The notes under the pieces: model-generated
The model's input: only the letters and a program-made list of their open reading frames with translations
The model's database searches: none
What the model was told of the DNA's origin: nothing
Source of the DNA: DATKMK01 sp035541895
GTDB taxonomy: Bacteria > Desulfobacterota > Binatia > HRBIN30 > JACQVA1
NCBI GenBank assembly: GCA_035541895.1
Contig: DATKMK010000013.1
Span: forward strand, 1 to 64,000
Direction of reading: 5' to 3'
DNA: 64,000 nucleotides
Translations under genes and position numbers: made by a program
In this document: piece after piece, positions 1 through 8,369 of the stretch
Layout of the letters: the number at the start of each line of letters is the position of its first letter
How positions within the stretch are numbered: the first letter of the stretch is position 1

Positions 1-633
1 GATCCACACCGCGTTACCCAACAGCGACACGTCGACCTCCACGCCCTCGCCGGTGCGCTCGCGGTGGAACAATGCGCCGGCAATCCCACCGGCGACGAAC
101 ATGCCGCCGATGAAGTCGCCGAACGCCGGCCGTTGCCCGACCAACGGCTGACCGGGTGTACTCAGCCGATCAGCGACGCCACCGCGCGCCCAGAACGACG
201 CGGCATCGTAGCCGCCGCGATTCGCATCCGGGCCTTTCTGTCCTTGCCCGTGGCCTTTGGCGTAGATCAGACGCGGATTGATCGGTTTGAGATCGTCGTA
301 CGTGATCTTCAACCGCTCGCGCGCTTCGCCGAGGTAGTTGGTGAGGAAAATGTCGGCGGTCGCCACCAGTTTGTACAGCAGTTCGCGGCCGGCGTCGGTG
401 GCGAGATCGATGCCGACGCTGCGCTTGTTGCGCCCGAGCTGCTCGGTGAAGAAGTTCACGCCTTTCGCGCCGGGCACGATCCCGGACGTGACCAGTCCGC
501 GAATCGGATCGCCGCGCACCGGATGCTCGACCTTGATCACGTCGGCGCCCCAATCGCCGAGCACGGTTCCGGCCGACGGGACAAAGCCCCAGTCGGCGAC
601 TTCAATCAAACGGATGCCAGCGAGAACACGCAT
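1..633 (-). CDS. CaiB/BaiF family (class III) CoA-transferase, C-terminus cut off by the window edge
   Basis: This is the first 211 residues of a class III CoA-transferase, a family that moves CoA between acyl-CoA donors and carboxylic acids in the cytoplasm. The N-terminus has the family pattern, with the segments RLIEVADWG, VLGDWGADVIKVEHP and LGRNKRSVGIDLAT and a conserved Asp region near residue 110. A Gly-rich segment (GGMFVAGGIAGALFHRERTG) lies near the cut end. The frame stays open to base 1, so about half of a usual 390-400 residue protein is missing. The ATG at 633 is preceded by a weak GGCAGG ribosome site. It lies 147 bases downstream of acoC on the same strand. The substrate cannot be read from the sequence. 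Confidence 0.88.
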   Translation of the reverse strand, partial: MRVLAGIRLIEVADWGFVPSAGTVLGDWGADVIKVEHPVRGDPIRGLVTSGIVPGAKGVNFFTEQLGRNKRSVGIDLATDAGRELLYKLVATADIFLTNYLGEARERLKITYDDLKPINPRLIYAKGHGQGQKGPDANRGGYDAASFWARGGVADRLSTPGQPLVGQRPAFGDFIGGMFVAGGIAGALFHRERTGEGVEVDVSLLGNAVWI

Positions 634-661
634 GTCGTACCTGCCGCAGATGAGATGCCGT

Positions 662-691
662 GTAATGGACCGGGCTGCGTCGGCCTGTCAA
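662..691 (-). promoter_or_regulatory. possible sigma70-type promoter for the CaiB-type gene
   Basis: On the minus strand a perfect TTGACA (686-691) is followed after 18 bases by CATTAC (662-667), about 30 bases before the ATG at 633. The -10 box is poor, so this is only a candidate. It would give the CoA-transferase a promoter separate from the upstream aco genes. Confidence 0.3.
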
Positions 692-780
692 GCGAGCGGC
701 GGCGCGCTGATCGCAGATCGCATATGGCGTATCGTTCGGACGATCGAGGATACGCAGGTGGAGGAGAAAGCAAACGGCCG

Positions 781-2070
781 TCAGGTACTCGTAGCCCCTC
801 GAGTTCCGAGGTGGGCCAGGATTGCTGCGGTCACATCTTCGCTGGCTTCAAGGGCGAGCGCATGGCCACCGTCGAGGACGCGGACGGCTGCGCTGGGTAT
901 GGCCGCGGCAACAGCTTCGCCGCCCGGGGTGAGCAGATCATCGGCAGCGCACAAGATCAGCGTGGGCGCCGCAATCTTCAAGAGCGCGTTGCGACGACTG
1001 CCCGACCAGGCTCGCATGCCGGCGGCATAGCGTTCGAGCGTATCAGCAGAGACGCGCGCGACGGTTGCGGCAAGACCGCGAACAAGGCGCTCCGCTGCTG
1101 CATCGTCGCCGAGCAGGCGGGGGGAGAATAGCCACGGCAGCAGCGCCCGCGCGAGGGCGTCGCTGCCGGCTTCGCGCGCGAGACGCCACCACGCGTCGAT
1201 GACGCGCAGCAGACGCGGGTTCGTCTCGATGAACGGCGTGATCAAGGTGAGAGAGCGCACGCGCTCAGGTTGTTGCAACGCCAGCTCGATCGCGACGGCA
1301 GCGCCGAGACTGGCGCCGACAATGTGCGCCGGACGATCGAGCACCGCCGCGGCATCGGTCGCCATCGTCGCTAGGTCGTAGCAGTCGACGGCGGGCGCAT
1401 CGGATAGTCCGACACCTCGCGGGTTGATCCCGATGACCCGGAAATGCTCAGCAAGGGCTGGTGTCTGTCGCGCGAACGACGACGCATCGGTTCCAAATCC
1501 CGGGAGTAACACCACCGGCTCGCCGGCGCCGACGCTCGGAACTTCGAGCGAGACGCCGGCTGCAACTTGCGTCAGATGTTTGCGCCGCTCCGCGAACGCT
1601 TCGACGTCTTCGCGGGTCACGCGCCCGCCCGGCCCGCTACCGCCGACTTGACTGAGCTCAACGCTGAGTTGCTTGGCCAATGCGCGTGCCGCCGGTGTCA
1701 CTGCGGCAGCCGAGGCGCTCGGCGCCCGCGAGGATGTGGGCGCGGACTTTGCGGCCACGACAATCGGGGCCGTCGCGGCTGGACGGTCGTGTGCAGCGCG
1801 AAACCCGTCGGCGTCGAACGCTTCATCGACACTGTTGGTGATCGCGGCGAGCAGGGTCCCGCACGGGACCGTGGTGTCGGGTTCGACGTACACGTGACGA
1901 AAGATTCCCGACGTCGGGGCTTCGATCTCGACTTCGGTTTTCTCCGACTCGATGACGAGAACGATTTGCCCCTTCTCGACTCGCGAGCCGAGCGTAACCG
2001 GCCAAGCGACGACGCGGCCCTCCTGCATCGTCATGCCGAGCTTCGGCATTGCCACCGGCGTGGCGGCCAT
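781..2070 (-). CDS. acoC: AcoC-like E2 component: lipoyl domain, subunit-binding domain and alpha/beta hydrolase
   Basis: This 429-residue protein has three parts. Residues 1-80 are a biotinyl/lipoyl domain with the lipoylation site Lys44 in ESEKTEVE. Residues about 145-185 are a peripheral subunit-binding domain (TPAARALAKQL...GPGGRVTREDV). From about residue 200 it is an alpha/beta hydrolase with nucleophile motif GASLGAA and a late GGHALALE histidine. AcoC of acetoin dehydrogenase complexes has this layout, with a hydrolase fold where ordinary E2 proteins carry the CAT-type acyltransferase. The likely role is transfer of the acetyl group released from acetoin to CoA. The ATG at 2070 shares one base with the stop of acoB (TGATG), which indicates translational coupling. 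No lipoamide dehydrogenase gene is present in the window. Confidence 0.88.
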   Translation of the reverse strand: MAATPVAMPKLGMTMQEGRVVAWPVTLGSRVEKGQIVLVIESEKTEVEIEAPTSGIFRHVYVEPDTTVPCGTLLAAITNSVDEAFDADGFRAAHDRPAATAPIVVAAKSAPTSSRAPSASAAAVTPAARALAKQLSVELSQVGGSGPGGRVTREDVEAFAERRKHLTQVAAGVSLEVPSVGAGEPVVLLPGFGTDASSFARQTPALAEHFRVIGINPRGVGLSDAPAVDCYDLATMATDAAAVLDRPAHIVGASLGAAVAIELALQQPERVRSLTLITPFIETNPRLLRVIDAWWRLAREAGSDALARALLPWLFSPRLLGDDAAAERLVRGLAATVARVSADTLERYAAGMRAWSGSRRNALLKIAAPTLILCAADDLLTPGGEAVAAAIPSAAVRVLDGGHALALEASEDVTAAILAHLGTRGATST

Positions 2071-3080
2071 CAACTCAACTCGTGAACCGCCGCGATCACT
2101 TTCGCCGCCGACGGCATATACGCGTCTTCCAACACTGGGCTGAAGGGCACCGGCGCGTGCGGGGCGGTAACCTTCTTCACCGGCGCGTTGAGCAGATCGA
2201 AGCCGCGATCGACGCACAATGCCGCGACGTCGCTGGCGATGCCGCAGCGCGGCGGCGCTTCGTCGATGACAACCAAGCGGCCGGTCTTGGCGAGCGTCGT
2301 CAGAATCGCTTCTTCGTCGAGCGGCTGCAGCGAGCGCAAATCGAGCACTTCGGCGCTCGTGCCTTCGCCGGCGAGAATGTTGGCCGCCTCCAGCGCCGTC
2401 TGTACGGTGCGACCGAAGCCGATCAGCGACACGTCGCTCCCTTGGCGCACGATGTTCGCCGTGCCGAGCGGCACCTCGTAGTCGCCTTCGGGCAATTCGC
2501 CCGAGACAAACAGCAGCGACTTGGGCTCGCAGAAAATCACCGGATCGTCGTCGCGGATGGCGGCTAACAGCAAGCCCTTGGCGTCGGCAGGCGTCGATGG
2601 AATCACGGTCTTCAAGCCCGGAATGCCCGTCGTGATCCAGTACAACGATTGCGAGTGTTGCGCCGCGGAGCGCAGGCCCGCGCCGGTCGAGGTCCGCACC
2701 GTCAGCGGCACCTTGGCTTTGCCGCCGAACATGTAGCGCAGCTTGGCGGCTTGGTTGAGCAGCGGATCGAGCGCGACGCCGATGAAATCGATGAACATCA
2801 ACTCGGCGACCGGACGCAAGCCGGTGGCGGCCGCGCCGACCGCGGCGCCGAGAAATCCCATCTCGCTGATGGGCGTGTCCCGCACGCGTTCAGCGCCGAA
2901 TGCTTTCAGCAACCCGCGGGTGGCACCCATGATGCCACCCCAGGCTTCTTCGATGCCTTGGTCGGCGCGTCCACCGCCGCCGGCGACATCCTCGCCGAGC
3001 ACGATCACGTCGGGGTCCTTTTGCATGGCGATGTGCAACGCTTCGTTGATCGCCACCACCATCGGGAGTTCGCGGGCCAT
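2070..3080 (-). CDS. acoB: Acetoin/2-oxoacid dehydrogenase E1 beta subunit
   Basis: The 336-residue product is a transketolase-type E1 beta subunit, which pairs with E1 alpha to build the thiamine diphosphate active site. Visible family segments are IVLGEDVAGGGG near residue 25, RVRDTPISEMGFLGAAVGAA near 65-85, LMFIDFIGVALDPLLNQAAKLRYMF near 95-120, and a C-terminal transketolase domain with VLDLRSLQPLDEEAI near 245. The start follows AAGGAG and lies three bases after the acoA stop. Its end overlaps the acoC start. The hydrolase-type E2 encoded next to it favours acetoin dehydrogenase over pyruvate or branched-chain enzymes, but the subunit alone would not settle this. Confidence 0.9.
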   Translation of the reverse strand: MARELPMVVAINEALHIAMQKDPDVIVLGEDVAGGGGRADQGIEEAWGGIMGATRGLLKAFGAERVRDTPISEMGFLGAAVGAAATGLRPVAELMFIDFIGVALDPLLNQAAKLRYMFGGKAKVPLTVRTSTGAGLRSAAQHSQSLYWITTGIPGLKTVIPSTPADAKGLLLAAIRDDDPVIFCEPKSLLFVSGELPEGDYEVPLGTANIVRQGSDVSLIGFGRTVQTALEAANILAGEGTSAEVLDLRSLQPLDEEAILTTLAKTGRLVVIDEAPPRCGIASDVAALCVDRGFDLLNAPVKKVTAPHAPVPFSPVLEDAYMPSAAKVIAAVHELS

Positions 3081-3083
3081 CGT

Positions 3084-4052
3084 TCACTCCTTCACGTACA
3101 CGTCGCACAGGACATCGTCGGCGTCGGGCAGCGGCGCGGTTTGGGCGTCGGTGACGGCGGCGGCGATCAGGTCGTTCACTTCACGGTCGATGCGCCGGAG
3201 GTTGCCTTCCTCGACCAGGCCTTCGGTGAGCACGCGTTCCTCGAAGCGTTGCAGCGGATCGCGGTATTGCTTCCACTCGTCGGCCTCTTCCTTCGTTCGA
3301 TACGTCAGCGGATCGCCGACGTAGTGGCCGTAGTAGCGGTAGGTCTTGCATTCGAGCAACGACGGACCGTCACCGCGCCGCGCGTGCGCGATCGCGGCAC
3401 CGGCCTTGTCATAGACGTCGAAGAAGTCCATGCCGTCGGCGATGGCGCGGTGCATCGCGTAGGACCCGGCACGTTCGGCGATGTCGCGCACCGGCGTCAC
3501 GAACTCGGTCGGCGTCGCTTCGCCGTAGCCGTTGTTCTCCACCACGTAGACCGCCGGCAGTTTCCACACCGCGGCGAGGTTGAGCGCTTCGTGGAACTGC
3601 CCTTGGTTCGACGCGCCGTCGCCGAACATCGCCACCGCGACGCCGCCGGTCTTCTTTACCTGTGCGGTGAGCGCCGCGCCGGTGGCGAGCGGGATGCCGG
3701 CGCCGACGATGCCGTTGGCGCCGAGCATGCCGCGATCGAGATCGGCGATATGCATCGACCCGCCCTTTCCCTTGCAGATGCCGGTCCGCCGTCCGTACAG
3801 CTCGGCCATCATGCCGCGCACGTCGACGCCTTTCGCGATGCAATGGCCGTGGCCGCGATGGGTCGAGGTGACGACGTCGCGCTCGGTGAGATGCGCGCAC
3901 ACGCCGACCGCCACCGCTTCCTCGCCCGCGTAGAGGTGGAGAAAGCCGGCGAGCTGGCCGGCCATGACGAGATCGGAGAGCTTCTCTTCGAAGCTGCGAA
4001 TCGTGCGCATCTTGCGATACATGTCCATCAACGTTTCGGTCGAAAGCGGCAT
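3084..4052 (-). CDS. acoA: Acetoin/2-oxoacid dehydrogenase E1 alpha subunit (TPP-binding)
   Basis: The 322-residue protein is an E1 alpha subunit. It shows the thiamine diphosphate/Mg motif beginning GDGASNQGQ and ending with VVENNGYG (GDG...NN, about residues 155-185), and the phosphorylation-loop-like YRYYGHYVGDPLTYR segment near 255. The ATG at 4052 is chosen because it is preceded by AGGAGG at the right distance; the open frame runs further upstream without family similarity. It heads the tightly packed acoA-acoB-acoC run, with three-base and overlapping junctions, and starts 31 bases after the serine hydrolase stop. All four may be one transcript. Confidence 0.9.
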   Translation of the reverse strand: MPLSTETLMDMYRKMRTIRSFEEKLSDLVMAGQLAGFLHLYAGEEAVAVGVCAHLTERDVVTSTHRGHGHCIAKGVDVRGMMAELYGRRTGICKGKGGSMHIADLDRGMLGANGIVGAGIPLATGAALTAQVKKTGGVAVAMFGDGASNQGQFHEALNLAAVWKLPAVYVVENNGYGEATPTEFVTPVRDIAERAGSYAMHRAIADGMDFFDVYDKAGAAIAHARRGDGPSLLECKTYRYYGHYVGDPLTYRTKEEADEWKQYRDPLQRFEERVLTEGLVEEGNLRRIDREVNDLIAAAVTDAQTAPLPDADDVLCDVYVKE

Positions 4053-4083
4053 GCCAATCCTCCTGCGATGGTGCGAATGGAAA

Positions 4084-5232
4084 TTATAGCGACGCGTACA
4101 AGGCGGTGATCGGACCGAAGCCACGCACGTCACCGGCGGTGCCGGGCGACATCTTGTTCATCACGTAGGCCCAGCTGACGCGGGCGTCGCGGTCGGCGAA
4201 GCCGAGCGAACCGCCCCAGCCGCCGTGACCGAAGGTGCGGCGATTGGGGCCGAGCGGAAGATCGTCGCTCGCCATCATGAATCCCAATCCCCATCGAATC
4301 GGGAAACCGAGCACGAGATCCCGCTCGTAGCACTGCGGCTCGATCGCGCGGGCCAGTGTCTCCGCGCGGAGCAGTTGCACGCCGTCACGTGCGCCGCCGC
4401 ACGCGAGCACGGCCATCACTTGTGCCACCGAACGGGCGTTGCCGTGACCGTTGGCGGCGGGAATTTCCGCTTCCTGCCATGCGCGTGAGTTCGCCAACTC
4501 CGGCGCAATCCGCGGGTTCCCCATTACCTTCGCCAAGAGTGAGTCGGGATCGACCGCGGCAGCAGATCCGGCCGCGGCGATCTCCTCCGCCGATGGCGGA
4601 ATCATCTCCGCCGCGCGGGTGCCGGCGTCGGTGGGTAGTCCGATGTGGAAATCGATTCCGAGCGGGCGGGCCACTTCGTCGCGGAAGAACGTCCCGACCG
4701 TCTTGCCGCTGACGCGGCGAATGACCTCGCCGACCAGATAGCCGAACGTCATCGCGTGGTAGCCGCTGATAGTCCCCGGCAACCACCACGGCGCCTCGGC
4801 GGCGAGCGCGTTGGTCATGCGGGTCCAATCGTATAGCGCCTCGGTCGCAAGCGGCTGACGAATCGCCGCGAGTCCGGCAGTGTGACTGAGCAAATAGCGG
4901 ACGGGGAGGGTGGCTTTGTCGGCGCGCGCGAACTCCGGCCAATAGTCGGCGACCGGCCGATCGAGATCGAGCATCCCGCGATCGACGAGGATATGCGCGC
5001 ACAGCGCGGTCATAGCTTTGGTGGTCGAGAACACGTTGACGATGGTGTCGCGTTCCCACGGGCGGGTCCGCGCGGCATCGGCGTGACCGGCCCATAGATC
5101 CACAACCGGCTTGCCGTCGATGGTGGCGGCGAAGGAGGCGCCGACCTCGCCGCCGGCCTCGAAATTCGCCGCGAAGGCGTCGCGAACTGCCGCAAACTTC
5201 GAATCGCAGATACCACTGATGGCGAACGACAT
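4084..5232 (-). CDS. Beta-lactamase-fold serine hydrolase (EstB/class C-like esterase)
   Basis: The 382-residue protein belongs to the serine beta-lactamase-like family. The catalytic motif S69-T-T-K72 (NVFSTTKAM) is intact. The second motif is Y158-H-A where class C beta-lactamases have YxN, as is common in esterase members. A third motif FGHGGWGGS lies near the C-terminus. There is no signal peptide, so it is probably a cytoplasmic esterase and not an antibiotic-hydrolysing enzyme. The ATG at 5232 is preferred over the one at 5244 because GGAG lies six bases before it. It is upstream of acoABC on the same strand. Its substrate is unknown. Confidence 0.85.
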   Translation of the reverse strand: MSFAISGICDSKFAAVRDAFAANFEAGGEVGASFAATIDGKPVVDLWAGHADAARTRPWERDTIVNVFSTTKAMTALCAHILVDRGMLDLDRPVADYWPEFARADKATLPVRYLLSHTAGLAAIRQPLATEALYDWTRMTNALAAEAPWWLPGTISGYHAMTFGYLVGEVIRRVSGKTVGTFFRDEVARPLGIDFHIGLPTDAGTRAAEMIPPSAEEIAAAGSAAAVDPDSLLAKVMGNPRIAPELANSRAWQEAEIPAANGHGNARSVAQVMAVLACGGARDGVQLLRAETLARAIEPQCYERDLVLGFPIRWGLGFMMASDDLPLGPNRRTFGHGGWGGSLGFADRDARVSWAYVMNKMSPGTAGDVRGFGPITALYASL

Positions 5233-5571
5233 CGGCCGCTCCATCCGCGGCCGATATACAGCGCCTCGTTTGACTCTGTCTAGTCCGGTCGGCGAGCGCT
5301 CCGAGCCCTTGACAGTCTTCGGCTTCGCCGCACAAGGTGCGGTGGGCGGATGGGTGGCACGCATGGGATGGGCGATCGGCGCTGGCGGCTGGCGTTGACC
5401 ACGCTGCTGTGGCTTGTGCCGCGCGCGAGCCGGGCGCTCGAGCCGGTCGTGCTCGATCCGGCACGCGGTCGCGACTGAAGTCGCAACCTGTCGTGTCTGG
5501 TTGCCGCGGCAGCCGGCGTGAGCGTGGAAACCGGTTGTGCGGTCAGCTCGCGCTCGGCATGATCGGTTTGG
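5233..5571. other. Intergenic region between divergent genes
   Basis: These 339 bases separate the leftward serine hydrolase from the rightward transglycosylase and should hold both promoters. A plus-strand TTGACA occurs at 5309-5314, but there is no convincing -10 box at the right distance. On the minus strand a TATATC lies close to the hydrolase start. I see no coding potential with family similarity, no RNA gene and no strong hairpin. Confidence 0.4.
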
Positions 5572-6474
5572 ATGCCGATGCGCACGTGGATTGCAGCGCT
5601 GATGTTCGTGGCGGGCCCGGCGGTTGCCGCGGCGGACGATCGCGGCTGGGGTTATCTGATCGATCGACTCGTCGAAGACGGCCTGCCGCGCGAGCGGGTC
5701 GTGGCAGCGTTTGAGGATCCACGCGTCGAGCCGTTTGTCGGGTTGCAGTTCTCGGCAACGCCGCCGCGCGAGCCGCGTTCGCGCTATCGGCGCCTGCTGC
5801 GACCGGCAAGCATCAATGCCGCGCGCCGATGCCGTGCGCGCTACGCCCCTGCCTTCGATGGCGCGGAACGTCAGTATGGAGTGCCGGCGAATGTCTTGGC
5901 GGCGATCTTGTCGATCGAGAGCGGGTGCGGCCGCAACACCGGCTCGCAGCTTGTCTTGCATCGGTTGGCGCGCTTGGCAATGGCGAACGAGCCGGCGAAC
6001 CTCGACGACAACATCGCGCGACTCGCGGGCGACTCGCCCCATCGCGACCGGACCATTGAAGCCAAGGTGCGAGCGCGGGCGCGCTATCTGGAAGCGACCT
6101 TCTATCCCGAAGTGCGGGCGCTCTTCGCGGCGGCGGACCGGATGGGCGTCGACCCGCTGGCCATTCGCGGTTCCGGATCGGGCGCGTTCGGCTACCCGCA
6201 GTTCCTGCCGAGCAGTTATGTCGCGTACGGCGTAGACGCCGACGGCGATGGACGGGTCAGCCTCTACGATCCCGACGACGCGGTCGCCTCGTGCGCGCAC
6301 TTCTTCGTCGGCCATGGCTGGCGCCCAGGGTTGTCGCTTGCGGAACAGCGCGCAGTCGTCTGGCAATACAACAAGTCGTCGGCGTACGCCGACGCGGTCA
6401 TGACGATGGCGTCACGGATCGGAACGCCTGGGCCGGCGCGGCGCGGGACAGTCGTCTCGCTGCGGCAACGGTGA
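5572..6474 (+). CDS. Lytic murein transglycosylase, MltB-like (GH103)
   Basis: The 300-residue protein has an N-terminal signal peptide (MPMRTWIAALMFVAGPAVAA, cleavage after about residue 20) and a GH103-type transglycosylase domain. The likely catalytic acid is Glu117 in LAAILSIESGCGRNTG. The downstream GSGAFGYPQFLPSSYVAYGVDADGDG segment, about residues 201-226, is the typical MltB substrate-groove signature. It should cut peptidoglycan glycan strands in the periplasm. No lipobox Cys follows the signal peptide. The ATG at 5578 is an equally possible start. The C-terminus extends past the usual domain end. It is transcribed toward the next hydrolase, whose frame begins almost immediately after. 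Confidence 0.86.
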   Translation: MPMRTWIAALMFVAGPAVAAADDRGWGYLIDRLVEDGLPRERVVAAFEDPRVEPFVGLQFSATPPREPRSRYRRLLRPASINAARRCRARYAPAFDGAERQYGVPANVLAAILSIESGCGRNTGSQLVLHRLARLAMANEPANLDDNIARLAGDSPHRDRTIEAKVRARARYLEATFYPEVRALFAAADRMGVDPLAIRGSGSGAFGYPQFLPSSYVAYGVDADGDGRVSLYDPDDAVASCAHFFVGHGWRPGLSLAEQRAVVWQYNKSSAYADAVMTMASRIGTPGPARRGTVVSLRQR

Positions 6475-6488
6475 TACAGCATCACGCG

Positions 6489-7379
6489 ATGCCGGAATAT
6501 AGCGAGCGATTCTTTCGCAGCGGCACGCTGCGGATTCACTTCCGCGATTGGGGCAATGCCGACGCGCCGCCCTTGATCATCGTGCACGGCCTGCGCGACC
6601 ACTCGCACTCGTTCGACGATCTCGCGCGTGGATTGCTGGACCAGTTCCACGTCTTCGCGCTCGACCTGCGCGGCCACGGCGACAGCGAAACGACGCCGTA
6701 CTACAGCTTCGGCCACTTCGTGCTCGATCTCCGCAACATGGTCCGGGCGCTCCGCCTGCCGCAGCCGATCCTCATCGGCCATTCGCTCGGGGGCGAACTC
6801 GTGGGGCACTTCAGCGGCAGCTTTCCCGAGGTGCCGGCGAAAGTCGTGATCATCGAGGGGCTCGGGCCGCCGCCGTCGAACATGGACGAGGAGGTGCGGT
6901 GGACGGTCGACGGCTTCACGCGGATCGATCGGGCATTCGCGGGTCACCCCGGACTCAAGGATCTCGACGCGGCCTATCGCCGACTGCGCGAACGCAATCC
7001 GCGGCTGCCCGAGAACAAGGCGCGCGAGCTGGCGTTGTTGGGCACCCGCGCGCGCGAAGACGGCACGCTGGAGTGGAAGTTCGATTCCATGTTGGCGACG
7101 ATGTCGCTCAACGGTCCGTTCAATCTCGAATACAACATGGCGCTGTGGGGGCGGATCACCCCGCCGACCCTGATCATTCACGGCGCCGACTCCGGCGAGT
7201 TCTGGCGCGAGCAAGCCGGCGCGATCTATCTCGATCCCGACGATCTGGCGCGTCGGCTGGCATGTTTCCGCGATCACCGGTTTCTGGAGATCGCCGGCGC
7301 CGGCCACATGGTGCACTTCGATCGCCCGCGCGAACTCGTGACCGCCATCCGCGGGTTCTTGCTGGGGGATCGGGCGTGA
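6489..7379 (+). CDS. Alpha/beta-fold hydrolase
   Basis: The 296-residue protein is a classic alpha/beta hydrolase. It has an oxyanion HGLRDHSHSF loop near residue 33, the nucleophile elbow GHSLGGE with Ser99, a candidate acid in IIHGADSGE, and the catalytic His in GAGHMVHFDRP near the C-terminus. There is no signal peptide, so it should act in the cytoplasm on an ester, epoxide or similar bond. The ATG at 6489 gives the normal family N-terminus. A GTG at 6471 overlapping the previous stop (GTGA) is an alternative and would couple translation to the transglycosylase. Its end is four bases from the convergent cytochrome gene. The substrate cannot be predicted. Confidence 0.85.
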   Translation: MPEYSERFFRSGTLRIHFRDWGNADAPPLIIVHGLRDHSHSFDDLARGLLDQFHVFALDLRGHGDSETTPYYSFGHFVLDLRNMVRALRLPQPILIGHSLGGELVGHFSGSFPEVPAKVVIIEGLGPPPSNMDEEVRWTVDGFTRIDRAFAGHPGLKDLDAAYRRLRERNPRLPENKARELALLGTRAREDGTLEWKFDSMLATMSLNGPFNLEYNMALWGRITPPTLIIHGADSGEFWREQAGAIYLDPDDLARRLACFRDHRFLEIAGAGHMVHFDRPRELVTAIRGFLLGDRA

Positions 7380-7383
7380 CGCC

Positions 7384-7812
7384 TCAGGGCGCGGCCGGGG
7401 GCAACAAACTGATCTCCGCGATCAATCGGCGACGCACGGCCGCAACGTCGGTGAACGGCGGGCGGCGCATGCGCGCGATCTCGGCCTCGGTGTAGGGCGC
7501 AAATCCGAGCGGCAACTCTGCGGGGCTGAACTCGCGCAGCATCCAATTCAACATCGCGGCGAGGCGCGCGTCGTTCAGCTCGGACTGCGATGTGCCCGGC
7601 ACGCGCACCAGATACTCGCGCCCGCCGGGCACCCGGACAAATTTCCCGAGTTGATCGCGGAAGTCGGGTACCGCCGCCGTCGCACCGGACCCGTCGGCGG
7701 CGTGACAGCCTTGGCAATTGAGAATGTAGTCGGTGCGTGGATCGGCGCCGGCGACCGACGCGATCGCCAGCGCCATCGCGCAGACGATGAGCGGCCCGCG
7801 CGCCGCGTTCAT
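7384..7812 (-). CDS. Small monohaem c-type cytochrome of the amine dehydrogenase operon
   Basis: The 142-residue protein has a signal peptide (residues 1-22) and one haem-binding motif, C33-Q-G-C36-H37, so it is a periplasmic or secreted monohaem cytochrome c. The ATG at 7812 overlaps the mauA stop by four bases (ATGA), so it is the last gene of the mau operon. A role as electron acceptor for the amine dehydrogenase is the natural inference, because such clusters usually encode a small cytochrome or amicyanin. It is not MauG, which needs two CxxCH motifs and about 370 residues. The region after residue 90 shows no motif I recognise. Confidence 0.85.
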   Translation of the reverse strand: MNAARGPLIVCAMALAIASVAGADPRTDYILNCQGCHAADGSGATAAVPDFRDQLGKFVRVPGGREYLVRVPGTSQSELNDARLAAMLNWMLREFSPAELPLGFAPYTEAEIARMRRPPFTDVAAVRRRLIAEISLLPPAAP

Positions 7813-8351
7813 GACTCGCCGGTGGCGATGCCGAGGACGATCGCGGTCGAACAGTTGTAGATGACGCTCTTGGTTCCGAAGCACCAGTTGATGTCGTTGC
7901 TACGGTGCGGGAAATACACCGGCTTGTCGCCTTCGTTGCGATGGCAGAAGCAGAGACCGCAGATGTGCTTTCCGCAGCAGTCGTTGTACGAAATGATGTA
8001 ATCGTTGCCGTCGACCGGATTGCGGCAGGTGCCGATCCACGTGACCGGCGACATCTCGGTGCCCGGCGGGCAGGATCGCTGGGTGCCGCCGCAGCAACTG
8101 CACAAGAAGCCGTCGATCGCGCAGTGTCGCCAGTAGTCGCAGTTGGAGGGATCGCCAGCCGGGGTCGACGCGTCGGGTTCGCCGGGCGCGGGGGCCTTGG
8201 TTGGATCTTGTGCGGCGCGCGCAACCGGGAGGAGGGGCAAGCTTGCGCCGCCGACGAGCAGCGTTGCCGCGCGCGCCAGAAAGCCGCGACGCGAGCTGCG
8301 GCGTGCCACGCCGCGTGTGATGTGCATCAACCAGCGATCGACCCTATTCAT
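7809..8351 (-). CDS. mauA: Methylamine/aromatic amine dehydrogenase light chain (TTQ subunit)
   Basis: This 180-residue precursor has a twin-arginine signal (SRRGFL at 20-25) and the light-chain fold. Trp105 (VTWIGTC) and Trp156 (DINWCFG) are 51 residues apart, matching Trp57 and Trp108, which are cross-linked to tryptophan tryptophylquinone in Paracoccus MADH. Asp124 (YNDCCGK) matches the catalytic Asp76 by the same offset. The mature part has 14 cysteines (C71 to C167), fitting the disulfide-rich family. The segments GFLCSCCGGT and WIGTC.NP.DG.DY recall aromatic amine dehydrogenase more than MADH, so the substrate may not be methylamine. The start at 8351 follows GAGGAG. It is fourth in the operon mauB-E-D-A-cytochrome. 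Confidence 0.93.
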   Translation of the reverse strand: MNRVDRWLMHITRGVARRSSRRGFLARAATLLVGGASLPLLPVARAAQDPTKAPAPGEPDASTPAGDPSNCDYWRHCAIDGFLCSCCGGTQRSCPPGTEMSPVTWIGTCRNPVDGNDYIISYNDCCGKHICGLCFCHRNEGDKPVYFPHRSNDINWCFGTKSVIYNCSTAIVLGIATGES

Positions 8352-8369
8352 CGTGGACTCCTCAGCCCA

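Noticed and set aside
2649..4109. A 486-residue plus-strand frame opposite acoA/acoB
   Set aside because: It mirrors the conserved E1 genes, has no recognisable domain, and overlaps them fully.
7384..7812. The small cytochrome as a MauG homologue
   Set aside because: MauG needs two haem motifs and about 370 residues; this protein has one CxxCH and 142 residues.
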